Assembly: GCA_038380795.1 (NCBI GenBank)
Contig: CM076260.1
Span: forward strand, 77,475,843-77,539,842
Direction: 5' to 3'
DNA from: Pyrocephalus nanus
Taxonomy: Eukaryota > Chordata > Aves > Passeriformes > Tyrannidae
Length of the DNA: 64,000 nucleotides
This document shows, piece by piece, positions 1-10,575 of this stretch. The notes under the pieces are model-generated. The model worked only from the letters and a program-made list of their open reading frames with translations, ran no database searches and was not told the DNA's origin. Within the stretch, counting starts at the first letter, position 1, and every line of letters starts with the position of its first letter. The position numbers and the translations under genes were made by a program.

Positions 1-2323
1 GTTAAGGAAAAACAAGTTCAAAGGATGGGGCAAACTCATCCACATGCAACTTTGATGTTTGATACTATTTTCTCGTGGGAGTGTTCAAAGCCAGTAGCCT
101 TGGGACTGACTAGCTTAAGCCTCAGTCTGTCAGCTCGGCTTTTAATTTTTTTCCCCTCAAGAAATAATATTTTTGCCTTGAAAAATAAGTTGGCTTAAAA
201 AATGGTTATGTTTAAAAACATATTTAGTAACTAGCAAGTTTGCTGAGAATCAAGGCAGCTCTAAGGAGCCCAGGTATCTTAGAAATCTGGCTGCTTAGGT
301 GGATTGACCAATAGTAATTTTTAGATACTGTGCTTCATTGATAGTAGGCAGATTCCTTGTTTACATAATTCTATATTGATAAAATCTAGTAACATATAAA
401 GAGCTAAAACCTATCTTTGTTCAGGTTATACATGTGAAATTATATTGGTTTTATATGAATAAAATAAAAATTGAATTTCTAATTGTCATTGAGACACGTA
501 CTTGTGGGCCCCTGCCTTTCCCTGTTCCACAAACACAGTCATGCAGCAGGATTTGTGTAATGGTGTTTTCAGTTTTTCTCCTCTGTGCTGAGAGGTGGTT
601 ACAGTTTAAAGGCAATGAACACAGTTCTACTAGTTCATTCTAGTGGATCTAGCTCTTCAAATGTAACTAAAAGAAAATAAATAATGAAGCTCTATGTAAA
701 ATCTAGGTTAACCCCAGGTAAACCGATTTTAAAGAACAAAAGGACATCTCTTGATGCTTCCCTGGTTTTAGCTTTTGTCTTTCGATGAAAAAATCATTTT
801 TTTGTGCTTCAGTATTTCACTCCTTTCATCCATCACTGGTTGCATATTCAGTAGTGGTGTGGTTATAATGCAAAGCCCATATGGGTCCCTACTTGTTGCC
901 TACTTACTGCATGTTGTTTCATTACCTGGTTTTGACAACCATGAACTGGCTTCTTCTCAGAAGAAATTAAACCAGAAATCCTATTTCAGATACACAGCAG
1001 TGGAGTATCTCCTGATCTGCTTTCTACACAGGATGATTACATGATTTCAATTATAAAGTTGGTGGAAATCTTAAATCATTTTTAAGGCAGGTAAAACAGA
1101 AAACATAGAGCCTTGCACTTCATAATTTTCTTTTTCCCTGTCTTGGTAGTTTACTTTTAAATTAATATTTAAATTGTTTTTTTTTTTTTCCGTTTGGCAA
1201 TTTTATCTTTGGATTTTTACATTTTCCCACTGCTAAATTTTGAGTTAGTGCCTTTATGTCAAAAGCACTCCTAAAGAAAGTAAAGTACAGGCAACTTCTA
1301 TAGTTAGTGGATTGGTTACAGCAAGTCTAAAGGAAAATTTTTTTTTTCTGTCTGTGTATTTTGAAAATTGGAAGTGAAGGTTTCAGTTTTGAATGGTTCA
1401 GAAACTACACATGTGTTTATTTTTTTATTAGTATTTGATTAGTTAAAAAGCATATGCAAGCTTTAAAGTTAATTGGTAAGTTGATTGTAGCAGTAAAATG
1501 ATAACACAGGCATAAAAGAAATCCCTTAAGAAAATGTAACTAGCCTTTTTCATTTGATTTATGAAAGGAATTGAAATGTGCTGCAGTATTATCTTTAACA
1601 CTTATTATATCTAATGGGCAGTCAATGTAAGCTTATTTAAGAAAGTGCAGGGAAGAAACAGAAGGGTTAGGCTACCATTAAGGGAGGATGTGAATGTCAA
1701 GCATGGTGGATCAGAAATGAATCAGCAATTTGCCATTTAAAGTCAGATGGCTGCTTGGAGCAGCCGCTTGTTGTTGTATGGGATTATTGCTAGTGCTTGT
1801 TGAAAACCAAAAATACTGCTTTTAAGAAAGCACTTTCAAAACTATGGTTCTGTTCCAACAAGGCAACAAAAAATGAAAAGTCTCCATTTTTACTTGATAA
1901 AAGAAAAGAAGGATGCACTTACTTGTTTCTTCTCTTCCTCTTCATTTGTGCTGTGTGGGTGCAGGGTGCTGGTTGGGATGCTCAGCTTCAGTGAAGTCGT
2001 TTTTCTGGGCTTGGTGTGGCAGCTCACTCACTTCCCTGTTTTGCAAGTCTTGTCCTTAATCTTTTGAGAAATATTTTTCATGGAAATATGAACACAGGGA
2101 TGCTTTCCAGTGAAGAATGTAAGAGTTCAAAAATATCCTCTTAGCCTTAGTGTATTAGGTCATGTGCTTCCTGTCCCAGACTGTGTTATGGTGGTGTAGT
2201 TGATTGTGGCTCACATGAACTAAAGACCTCAGAGTCTTCTCAAAGTTCCTAACAGACAAATGTGTACATCAGGAAGAGAAAATTTCACTATAAAGATGAT
2301 TCTACTGGGAATTACTGGACATG
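1..2323. other. Unique non-coding DNA, no gene seen
   Basis: AT-rich sequence with no recognisable gene or repeat family. The longest open frame is 89 codons (775-1044, plus). It is hydrophobic at its start, has no recognisable domain and no splice context, and is of chance length. A T13 run lies at 1177-1189. Confidence 0.75.
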
Positions 2324-2370
2324 TTTGCTTGTTTGTTTGTGGTTTTTTGGGGGGTTTTTGGTTTTTTGGG
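2324..2370. repeat. G/T-rich low-complexity tract
   Basis: A run of GTTT units passes into alternating T and G blocks, including a G6. It contains only G and T apart from one C near its start. It is the complement of the A/C-rich tracts seen elsewhere in the window (for example 17478-17574 and 52109-52203). The G runs (2, 6, 2 and 3) could at most form a two-layer quadruplex. Confidence 0.85.
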
Positions 2371-5300
2371 CTTATACCTCTTTTCATCTTCTCTTCTATC
2401 CCTTTTTGCACATTGGACAGAAGAAGTAGTTAGGAACCTTTCACAGTTACCAAATCTGAAGTGAGCATGGCTTTAACACGTTTGACAGACTGAGCTGGTC
2501 TGCTAGTATAAAACAAGCAAATGCAAGTGCATTTTGAGATGATGTGCATATCTAACATGAAGTCAAGCAAAAGTAAAATAAAACCAGGTTTTCCAAATAA
2601 ATTGCAACTGCGTGTTTGACAGGCAATGTTATATTTAAAGAAATAAGTCACAGTTTGTTTGAGGAGGAGATGGCAAACATCCATACCTTTTCTTTAGAAA
2701 AGGCATTTAATGTAAGGGTCACCTTGTCATCAGAGCAGTGTCATCAGAGGTGATGCAGCAGCGCTCTGTGCATGTGTTATGCTTCAGTTGCTGTAAACTG
2801 ACAGTGAAATGTCACTGTCAAGAAGTCGTTCCAGTTCCAACACATCTGCTCTCTGTTGAGTGGCGGAATTTTCTAGCACATGACTAAGTCTTTGGGCAAT
2901 GGCTAATTTAATCACCTTTGCTTTTAGGGCTTTTACCTGTTGTGGCTTATGTCAGGAGGGAAACAGCACCCACCCTTTATTTCAATAAGCATTGCGTGCT
3001 TGTCTCTCTTTGCTTTGCAAATATTTTTAAGCTATCTTTGCTTATGTCTCTAAGACTGATATCTTCCCTGAGTTAATTATAATTGACTGCTTTTTGTCTG
3101 CGGCTTGTTGGTTCTATTTTTCCCATTATACACATGGTATCAATATGCTTTACTAAATGTTTTTCATGACAATATCCCATCTGTATGGCCACGGGCCAGG
3201 TGGCCAGGGACACCATGTGACTATTACTAAAACAGTCCTCTGCTGAGGCATCTTATGTGTCTTCTTCTGCTCCCCACTTATCTTTTGAAGTAGACATACT
3301 GCAAGTATTTGTTAATAGCAGAGGCATAGCCTTTTGCTGTAGGACCTGGGTGAAGTTTTTAGCTTTTGGGTCCATGCATTACTTTGCATCATCTCTCTTC
3401 ATGCACCTCTCCTTCTCTTCTTTGTTAGTGATCAGGCCTAAAGACAAGGAAAAAGCTTTCTTAGCAGTCCTCTCTCTGGGGGGGCTAGTTATGATGGTGG
3501 GGATGACTTGCAGATCTGGGATGACCAAGCCAGACAGGGCTTCCTAAATGGCCATGGGCAGGCACTCATCCTAAGGAAGACACTACAAAACAAATGATCC
3601 CTCTTTGGATGTCTTTTTGGCGCTGGGTGCCTCGCCCTTGCCTGAAGCAGGGCTCACCGGCTGCTGCAGTACCACAGTGCATATTCCCAAGGACCAATGT
3701 AAGCCTGGAATGAAATGCATGTTGAAGTTCCAGGGTAAGCTCTTACCTATGGGGAGAGAATGTATCTAGTGCACTTATTTGAAAACTTTGTTTGGGCATG
3801 ACTGACATGTAGGGTTTTGTTCTCCTATCAATCCTGCCACTCATAATAGTCCTGTTATGCTCTTAACATTTACCACTGTCCTTCTGAATCAAAACCTAAA
3901 TGTACCAATTCTGAGCAGTGTCATAGTGATGCTGAGGGGTTCTGCTTTACATGTAAGCTGCACAGAGTGTTTTGACAGTGTTCTTTATTTAGTCTTGTGA
4001 TTGATTACTCCATGCCTCAGTGACATGTATTGTAACAAGAAAAGACAAAGTATGGAAGAATTTAAAAAAGAGTTGCTATAGTCCTGGTGATAGGTACTAT
4101 AGTGAGAAAAAAAGCTCTTTACATCCCTACCTCTGCCACAAGTTGGTAAGGTGTTTTTCAAGGAAGTTAATTAGTACCTGTTCCTCATTCCCTGCCTGAG
4201 ATTCACTCCTGAAGATTTACAGGAAGTACAGGAAGTAAAAGTGGGTCTCTTCTAAACATAACCCTGCTTTCCAACTTCAGGCTATAACTTATAGGGAACA
4301 AATAATTTGTGTTGTATGTGATATCGACAGTGTCTCATTATTGAATGGTTGAGGTTCAAAGAACAAGTTTTGGTGATTGTAGCGTAATTTGATTTATGCC
4401 TTTCAGTAGAGTAATATATATGAAATGCAGCTTTAAACAGTAAAAATACTGAAAGCATCATCTGTTCTCCTGTGCTTGTAAGGCAGAAAAACTTGTGTTG
4501 TTTACTGCCAATAACTGCACATCAAACATTATTGCCGTGTCGAATTTGTTGCATATGAGAAACACCCTTAGGTTTTCATTTTCCTTTGATAGTTGGAAGT
4601 CATTCTTCTTTTTTAATAAGAATTTAAAAAAAAATAATTCTGGATTGTCACATCACTTCTACTGGCAGAAATCTGGAGGAATATGCGTGCCTTGGAGCAC
4701 CTCTCTGCCTCGGTAGGCAGAGACACATTCACTGGAGAAGCTTTTTTGCAAACATTGGTTTTGATTGCAAAATAAGCACTTTACTCTCAGTTTTAGTCAT
4801 TGAATTCTTGACTGAGTTCAGCTCCTCCAATATAAATCACCGTAGTTATGCAAAGGCACCTGGAGGCACTGTAAGTTACTGCACTGGAATGGAGCAGAAC
4901 AGTTTTATATTTTACTGGCTTTCTGTTGCTGGAGCTGAGATCTTTTCCCTGTGAATTTCTGACAAAACATGGAAAGTTAAAGGTGATTGTATGTATATGT
5001 AAATGCTTCATGTAGCTCTAGCAGGCATTTGTATTTCTGAGATAAAAGTACTGGTTACCTTCACTGCCTTCCTTTGCTTATTCTTTTTGGTTTGTTTCCT
5101 TCATTTTTTCTGCTATCCTAAACCAAGTTTATTCCAGTTGGATATCAAAGTAATAAAGCAGAAATGAATCATCCATGCATCTGATGAGATAAAGACATCT
5201 TAACATGAAGTTTTATTTTAATTGCCTTTTATGGGACACAAGGGAATTCTAAATAGCCAAATGAGCTTTCTGTAGGTATCAGTGATTAGTAAAACTGGCC

Positions 5301-5624
5301 ATTCCCAGAAAATGACAAACCACAGAAAACTTGCATTTTGACAATAGAAAAAGGAAAATGATGGAAATTAATTCTCATTTTTCATATTATTTGACTAGAT
5401 GCCAAAGCATTTTAAGTGCTTCAGAATTGCTCAACACATTAGCAACAGGAAGCAATAATAAAAATTTAAAAATATTAATTTAAATTTTTATCTTTTTCTG
5501 AAGCAAAAATACATGTTTAAAAAAACGAGAATCCATTTTTTGGAGAGACTTGATAAATTTTAATCTGGGTGCAACTTGAGTAAACTGGATTCTTGATATA
5601 ATTTCTTTAACCTGAATCCTCTTG
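2371..5624. other. Unique non-coding DNA, no gene seen
   Basis: No recognisable gene or transposon. Slightly GC-richer spots occur near 3185-3230 and 3620-3680, the latter with a few CpGs in an otherwise CpG-poor region. Open frames reach 96 codons (3257-3547, plus) without any family resemblance. Confidence 0.7.
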
Positions 5625-5710
5625 AAAGGTGGAGTGTGAAGTGGTTAAGAGACTTTCTCAAGGCCTTGGAGCAATGGTATGTTGAAGCAAGGACTGGATC
5701 ATCTTCCTGG
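5625..5710 (-). mobile_element. Possible ancient MIR-type SINE relic
   Basis: The stretch GTGGTTAAG...ACTTTCTCAAGGCC...AGCAAGGACTGGATC lines up by eye with the reverse complement of the MIR core. That core reads GAGGTTAAGT, then CTTGCCCAAGGTCACACAGC, then CAGAGCCGGGATTCGAAC. The order and spacing of the blocks agree but identity is low, as expected for a relic older than birds. A chance match cannot be excluded. Confidence 0.35.
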
Positions 5711-6000
5711 TGAAAGTCAGGCTAATACCGTAATTACAACAGTATCTGCTGACACTGCTGTCTTTGAAAGCAGATCTCTTCCTGACACTCTCCCAGGATA
5801 AACAGATGACTCCAAGGACGTGGCGTGTCCAGATTTAATTTAGGTATCTCTAGCCAAGCAATGAACTGAAAAATGGATAAGTTACCTGTGAGATGTTAGC
5901 AGATTTCATAATAAATTGTACCGCTACGGCTGTACAGCTGGCAGGAGCTTTAAAGGAAATTTTGCCTTTTACTTCTTCATTAGGAAAAATCATCCTTTAA

Positions 6001-6052
6001 AATAATTATTTTCTCACATGGCGTTGAATAATTATTTTCTCACATGGCCTTG
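6001..6052. repeat. Two-copy 26-bp tandem duplication
   Basis: A 26-bp unit beginning AATAATTATTTTCTCACATG is present twice head to tail (6001-6026 and 6027-6052) with a single G/C difference. The near identity indicates a recent duplication. Confidence 0.95.
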
Positions 6053-6251
6053 TATGTGGAGTCCTGGTAGGTCCTTTTCATCCCTTAATGTTTAAAGGAT
6101 TTTATAGACCCTCTGATTCTTTGCCTTTAGGAAGCACAGAATAAATGTTTTTAATTGTTCATATATGGATATGTATTGCAGTGTTTTTGTCCAGTTGTAA
6201 CTTCATGAAGTTTTTTATCATATGAACGGTCATTTAAATACTTTTATCTGA

Positions 6252-6295
6252 AAGTCTAGAATAGTTATAATAATTGAAAAAGACATTCTAGACTT
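6252..6295. repeat. Short inverted repeat beside a CR1 insertion
   Basis: AAGTCTAGAAT (6252-6262) is the exact reverse complement of ATTCTAGACTT (6285-6295), with a 22-nt AT-rich loop. The pairing extends by CTG/CAG after a one-base bulge. It ends just before the 5' edge of the CR1 fragment at about 6313. Confidence 0.7.
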
Positions 6296-6312
6296 CAGAA
6301 AGTACAGACTTA

Positions 6313-6764
6313 GAGTGGGTCCAGAGGAGGGCAGTGAAGATGGTGAAGGGGCTGGAGCACCTCTCCTGTGGGGAAGGACTGAGAGAGTTGGGGTTCTTCA
6401 ACCTGAAGACGAGGAGGCTCCGGGAAGACCTTCTTGTGACCTTTCAGTACTTAAAGTACAAGAAAACTGGAGAGGGACTTCTTAACAGGGCCTATGGCAA
6501 TAAGACAAGGAGTAATGGAAGGGGGTCAATTTAGATTAGATACAAGAAAAAGTTGGTTTTTTGGTTTTTTGTTTTTTAATGGTGAAACGCTGGAACGGGT
6601 TTCCCAGAGAGGTGGTGGATACCCTACTCCTGGAAACATTCAGGGTTAGGATGTATAGGGCTCTGAGAAACCTGGTCTAGTTGAATATGTCCCTGCTTAT
6701 TGCAGGGGGGTTGGACTTGATGACCTCTAAAGGTCCCTTCCAGCCCAAACTATTCTATGACTGT
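6313..6764 (+). mobile_element. CR1 LINE fragment, 5'-truncated, 3' end kept
   Basis: CR1 non-LTR retrotransposon, covering the end of ORF2 and the 3' UTR. Hallmarks in order are GGGTCCAGAGGAGGGC, a GGGGCTGGAGCACCTCTCC block, a GAGAGTTGGGG block, a CCCAGAGAGGTGGTGGA block near 6602, a GGTTGGACTTGATGACCTC block and the terminal TATTCTATGACTG. The translated region is broken: a 66-codon open piece runs 6334-6534 and then stops. A T/G expansion (about 6553-6583) interrupts the element. The 5' truncation is usual for CR1 copies. Confidence 0.95.
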
Positions 6765-7189
6765 CTTTTAGGCAAGAAAGACTTTAAAAGCTCTATGATG
6801 GAGAAGATATGACACTGTTCATTCAGGCCCAAAAATATAGAGCAATGCTCAATATTGAGCTGAAAACATGTCTGAGAAACAGACTCTCTTAAGAAGACAC
6901 TATTCTTTCTGTCTGGAACCATGTCTTACATTTGTTTCTTTTCTCTCTGACCCTTTTCTTTACCCTTTTCCATGTATGACATCCATGTGCACCCACTCCT
7001 GCTTTCTGTCTGCCTGTGTCCTCTTCAGAGCCAGCACTTCAGACAAAAGAAATATACAAACCATTTATTCATTCATTCATCCATCCTTTTCCTGCCTCTT
7101 CGTTGTTCGCAAAATGAGCAGGAAGCTATTTGTGCCTGGTGACTCACCATCAGATTTTACGAGGGGATTATGCTGAACCTCACTGATTC
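6765..7189. other. Unique non-coding DNA, no gene seen
   Basis: A 102-codon open frame (6868-7176, plus) covers most of this stretch. Its translation is rich in Ser, Phe and Cys with no recognisable domain, and no splice signals frame it. A short ATTC microsatellite lies at about 7067-7082. Confidence 0.65.
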
Positions 7190-7460
7190 ACACACTCTTG
7201 GCTTTGTCGGAGGTCAATGTCTTGGCAACGTTCCCCTGTAAATACCATACAAGTACCGAGCTGTTGATCTCCAGAGCTTTAAGTTGTTTCTGCCTTTCCT
7301 GGTAGCGGCTGTGCTTCCTGTTCGCATCAGTTGCCAATAGGGGGACAGGGCGACAAATTCTGTCTCTTTATCGAACAGAGAAATTTAACATTCAGTTTGT
7401 GTGTGGGTACCTGCTCAGCAGCAGCCGCCTCCACTCCCTTCCACACTGGAGCGTGCGCTG
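7190..7460. promoter_or_regulatory. CpG-richer block with a CTCF-like site
   Basis: This block holds about ten CpG dinucleotides in 270 bp, against long CpG-free stretches around it. CCAATAGGGGGACA at 7334-7347 resembles the CTCF core CCASYAGRKGGCRS with two clear mismatches. GCAGCAGCCGCC lies near 7420. No open frame or core promoter is apparent. A conserved regulatory element is one reading; local base composition alone is another. Confidence 0.25.
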
Positions 7461-8484
7461 ATTTCTGCTTTCCTTAATTCATAGAGCTGTTGTGATGAGC
7501 ACCCAAGATAAGATGAGATATTGTTCATATCCTTTCACTTTGTAGTTTTCCTCCCCTCTTACCACAAGAATGCTTCCTGCCCCTTTTTATCTGTCCTTGC
7601 TCTATATCTTGCTATTCTTCAGGGTGCTAATATTTAAGGTCTTTTAGCTTAAGGAAGTGTCAACTCTTTGAAACCAGGGAGATTCCCAAGAATTTAAGAG
7701 TTAGGCTGCAGAATTCCAGCTGGGGATTAGGTATTTACTTGTTCATATTTCTCTAACACTTTCTGCGTATTTATGGGCACACATGCTATGCAGCTGTATA
7801 AAGATGTGTATTCAGAGGCATTTGGGAAGGTCCAAGAGGCAGTCCTGCTAGCAGTAATGCAACTGTGTCATTAACTTTGTTTTTCTGATCCCTGCCAATG
7901 GCATATTACTTAATTTCTTGCAGAATGAGCCACTATACAGATTTCACACAAGACCTCGAGAAGGTCGATTGAAGGCTTACCAATAGTGAAAACCAACAAA
8001 TGTCCCATAGAGACAAGTTTTAAGATGTCCTTCTTTGTGTTGTTGTAGTTTTCTGATTTTTAAAAAGTTAGTTTGCTCTGAGAACCTTGGAATATGAAGG
8101 TAGATGAAAGAGACAAAATAAAATTTCCAGACGTGAATACAGGTTTTTACCATCTGACACCCCCTGTCAGTCCTACTCATTCCCCTGTGTTTCTCTGCTC
8201 CTAGGGGACATTTGCTTGAGCCCTTCTATGTCTACCGGCACACGCAGTTTTAGGTAGAGCTCAGCGTAGAATCAGATCTTCGTTTTTCTCAGTATTTAAT
8301 ATCCAGTCAATAAAATCTCTGTGCATAGGAAAATAGTAACAAATAGACCATTCTTCTTCACAGTAGTGGGGTTGTTCCTTTTTGACATGTTTTCTTACAG
8401 AATAAAAATATGATTTCTAAGCTCTATTGCATGCCTTTCTCACATTATAATAATTTACTCATTACTAGAATCTTGCTCTTACCT
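7461..8484. other. Unique non-coding DNA, no gene seen
   Basis: AT-rich sequence without recognisable repeats. The best open frame is 67 codons on the minus strand (7977-8180) and resembles nothing I know. Confidence 0.7.
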
Positions 8485-8511
8485 AAAAAGATGCTAAAAC
8501 AGCATCTTTTT
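8485..8511. repeat. Perfect 11-bp hairpin ending in T5
   Basis: AAAAAGATGCT (8485-8495) pairs without mismatch with AGCATCTTTTT (8501-8511) around the loop AAAAC. It looks like an intrinsic terminator in bacterial terms, but the setting is vertebrate, so it is listed only as a stem-loop. The run of T could act as a Pol III stop, though no Pol III gene is seen upstream. Confidence 0.85.
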
Positions 8512-8862
8512 CTCCCTAATAGAGGGATATTCAATTAAATCTGGAATCTGAAACAGTTAATTCCGTAAGCAAAAAAATAACTAAGCTTTATTTGTTGTTA
8601 CTTTGTTTTCTGTCTTATGTCTTTTACATTTTTCTATCATCCTCACTCTGGGTGGACTCTATTCAGAAAGGACAGTGCTGTAACAGGTCAGCAGATGCTC
8701 CTGGTGCCAGCAGATGGAATGGCTGAAAGACAAACCAGATTAAGATTGTTTCTTGCCTGTTTCTTTTAGGCATTCTTTCCTTACTGCTGTTTCCACTACA
8801 TGTTCATCCTGAAACTTGCAGAAACCTCACAGCTGAGAGACTACAGTTTTCACTGAGATCTG
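8512..8862. other. Unique non-coding DNA, nothing recognised
   Basis: No repeat family, RNA gene or coding potential was noticed between the hairpin and the A/C tract. Confidence 0.65.
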
Positions 8863-8896
8863 AGGAAAAAAAACCAAAAAAACAACAACAATAAAC
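8863..8896. repeat. A/C-rich low-complexity tract
   Basis: A8 followed by CCA7 and then CAACAACAACAATAAA. It is one of at least five A/C-rich tracts in the window with the same word usage. Confidence 0.85.
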
Positions 8897-10453
8897 TTGT
8901 AACGAGGATGATTTTTTCATTTTGTATTCCTGTGATGTTACTGTATCTGATGTTACAAAAAATTGATTAATCTGACATTAGAAATTCTCATTCAGGTGAA
9001 CATTGGGGAGTATCTGAGTTGCAAGGTTTGCTGATGGTGTAAACTTATTTGGGATAGGGAGGGAAAGTGAAAGGATTGCAGAGAGATTTTAGGAGTTGGA
9101 GATAATACCTACATAGAAGCAACATGTGGCTCAGTAATTCTGTCAAATGTCTGGAGGTGGGGAAATAGGTGGGGTATACTTGAGGATCACTTATGTTACT
9201 ACCTGGACATTTACTTTTGGCCACTGTTGGAAGTGACAGTCTGAGCCCAATGGATTCCTTTCAGAGGCAGTGCAGTCCTCCTGTGTTCCTATAAGCTTCT
9301 GAAAAAGCAATGTGTTTAAAAAGCCAGTAAAGCTGTTTCAAGCAGGATGAGGAACTAAGCAAAGGTAAAACATGAAAGGAAATAAAGACACAGAAGCCAC
9401 CTATGCATAAATTGTACTTGGGAAGAAACAACTATAATACGGAAAATTTATGGATATATTTCTTATTAGGAAGTCTTCAGCTGTCTCACTTTGGTGGCTT
9501 ACACTTATAAAGAAATATGGTAGCATCTTTGTGAGAAATGCTTTCAGGTCACAGGGCAGGAAAATCTTTAGTTTGGCTGGATGTACAAAGTGAACTTCAG
9601 CGTAAATTCCACAAGATGAGATTAAAGTCATACATTTACAATTGCTGTCTGTTGGAAACCTTTGGAGAAACAAACTCTGTTACAAAAATGGTTTGTTTTT
9701 CCTGGAAAGAGATGGTCATTAATGTTTGGCTTATCATGATCACTATCTAAACTATAAACACAGTTCCCTGTCACCAGAGTATGTGGGGAATTGCTATTTA
9801 ATTCTAATTGGAGTGAAAATTTAGTTTGTTTTAGATCTTGCCCCATCAGAATTGTCAGGTACTGCCACAGATACAGGTGTAGATAGTATTGATCTTTATT
9901 GATTTTATTGGAATATATTGAAATGAAACTCCACATAGGTAATCATTATTTCTCCTTCTCTCCCCAAGATACCTTGCATGTAAAAGCCAGTTTTAGAGGT
10001 AACCCTACAGTTGTTATGGTTTTGGCGTGTACTTCCTCTTCAGTTTGTGCAGGATTGTTGAACGTCTCATTGTTTTCATTAATTCATAGGTGATTTGCTT
10101 TAAAAGCAAATAATTTTTTTTTTAAAGGATTACACAGCCTTCAGCTCCTCCATGTCTGTGTAGAATTGGTACCTTGTTTGATGTAGTTATTGGTGACAAG
10201 AAATCTACCATCTCAAATTAGGCTTTTTCTTACACAGAAGACTCCTTGTGTTTTTTTGTAATTACAGCTTATTTATCCCTTCTGAAGCAGCAGTTGTATC
10301 ACTTGGACTCATTTTACTCTACTTACCCCTCACATACTTCTGTTTGCCTCATTTTAAACTATAGATTTTAAAACTAAAACTCTCTACTGAAGTCATGATC
10401 ACTACCAGTAAAGAGTATTAAGCCTACACTTAAATTTTATTTTACTATAATGT
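8897..10453. other. Unique non-coding DNA, no gene seen
   Basis: Overlapping open frames of 90 and 102 codons on the minus strand (9401-9673, 9628-9936) and 70 codons on the plus strand (9538-9750) lie in ordinary AT-rich DNA. Frames that are open on both strands at once with no recognisable domain are typical of chance. Confidence 0.7.
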
Positions 10454-10575
10454 AATCATAGAATCATAGAATCAGCAGGGTTGGAAAGGACCTCTGAGAT
10501 CATCAAGAACAGCCCTTGATCCACTACCACCATGTGGTTACTAGACCATGGCTCTGAGTGCCACATCCATCTACC
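10454..10575 (-). mobile_element. CR1 LINE 3' end, strongly 5'-truncated
   Basis: On the plus strand it opens with AATCATAGAATCATAGAATC, the reverse complement of the CR1 3' terminal ATTCTATG repeats. GGGTTGGAAAGGACCTCTGAGATCATCAAG and a GAGTGCCACATCCAT block follow. Only about 120 bp of the 3' UTR remain, so there is no coding part. The intact terminal repeats fix the orientation. Confidence 0.95.

Noticed and set aside
8485..8511. Bacterial-type intrinsic terminator
   Set aside because: It looks like one, but the stem is AT-rich and the DNA is vertebrate with no gene upstream.
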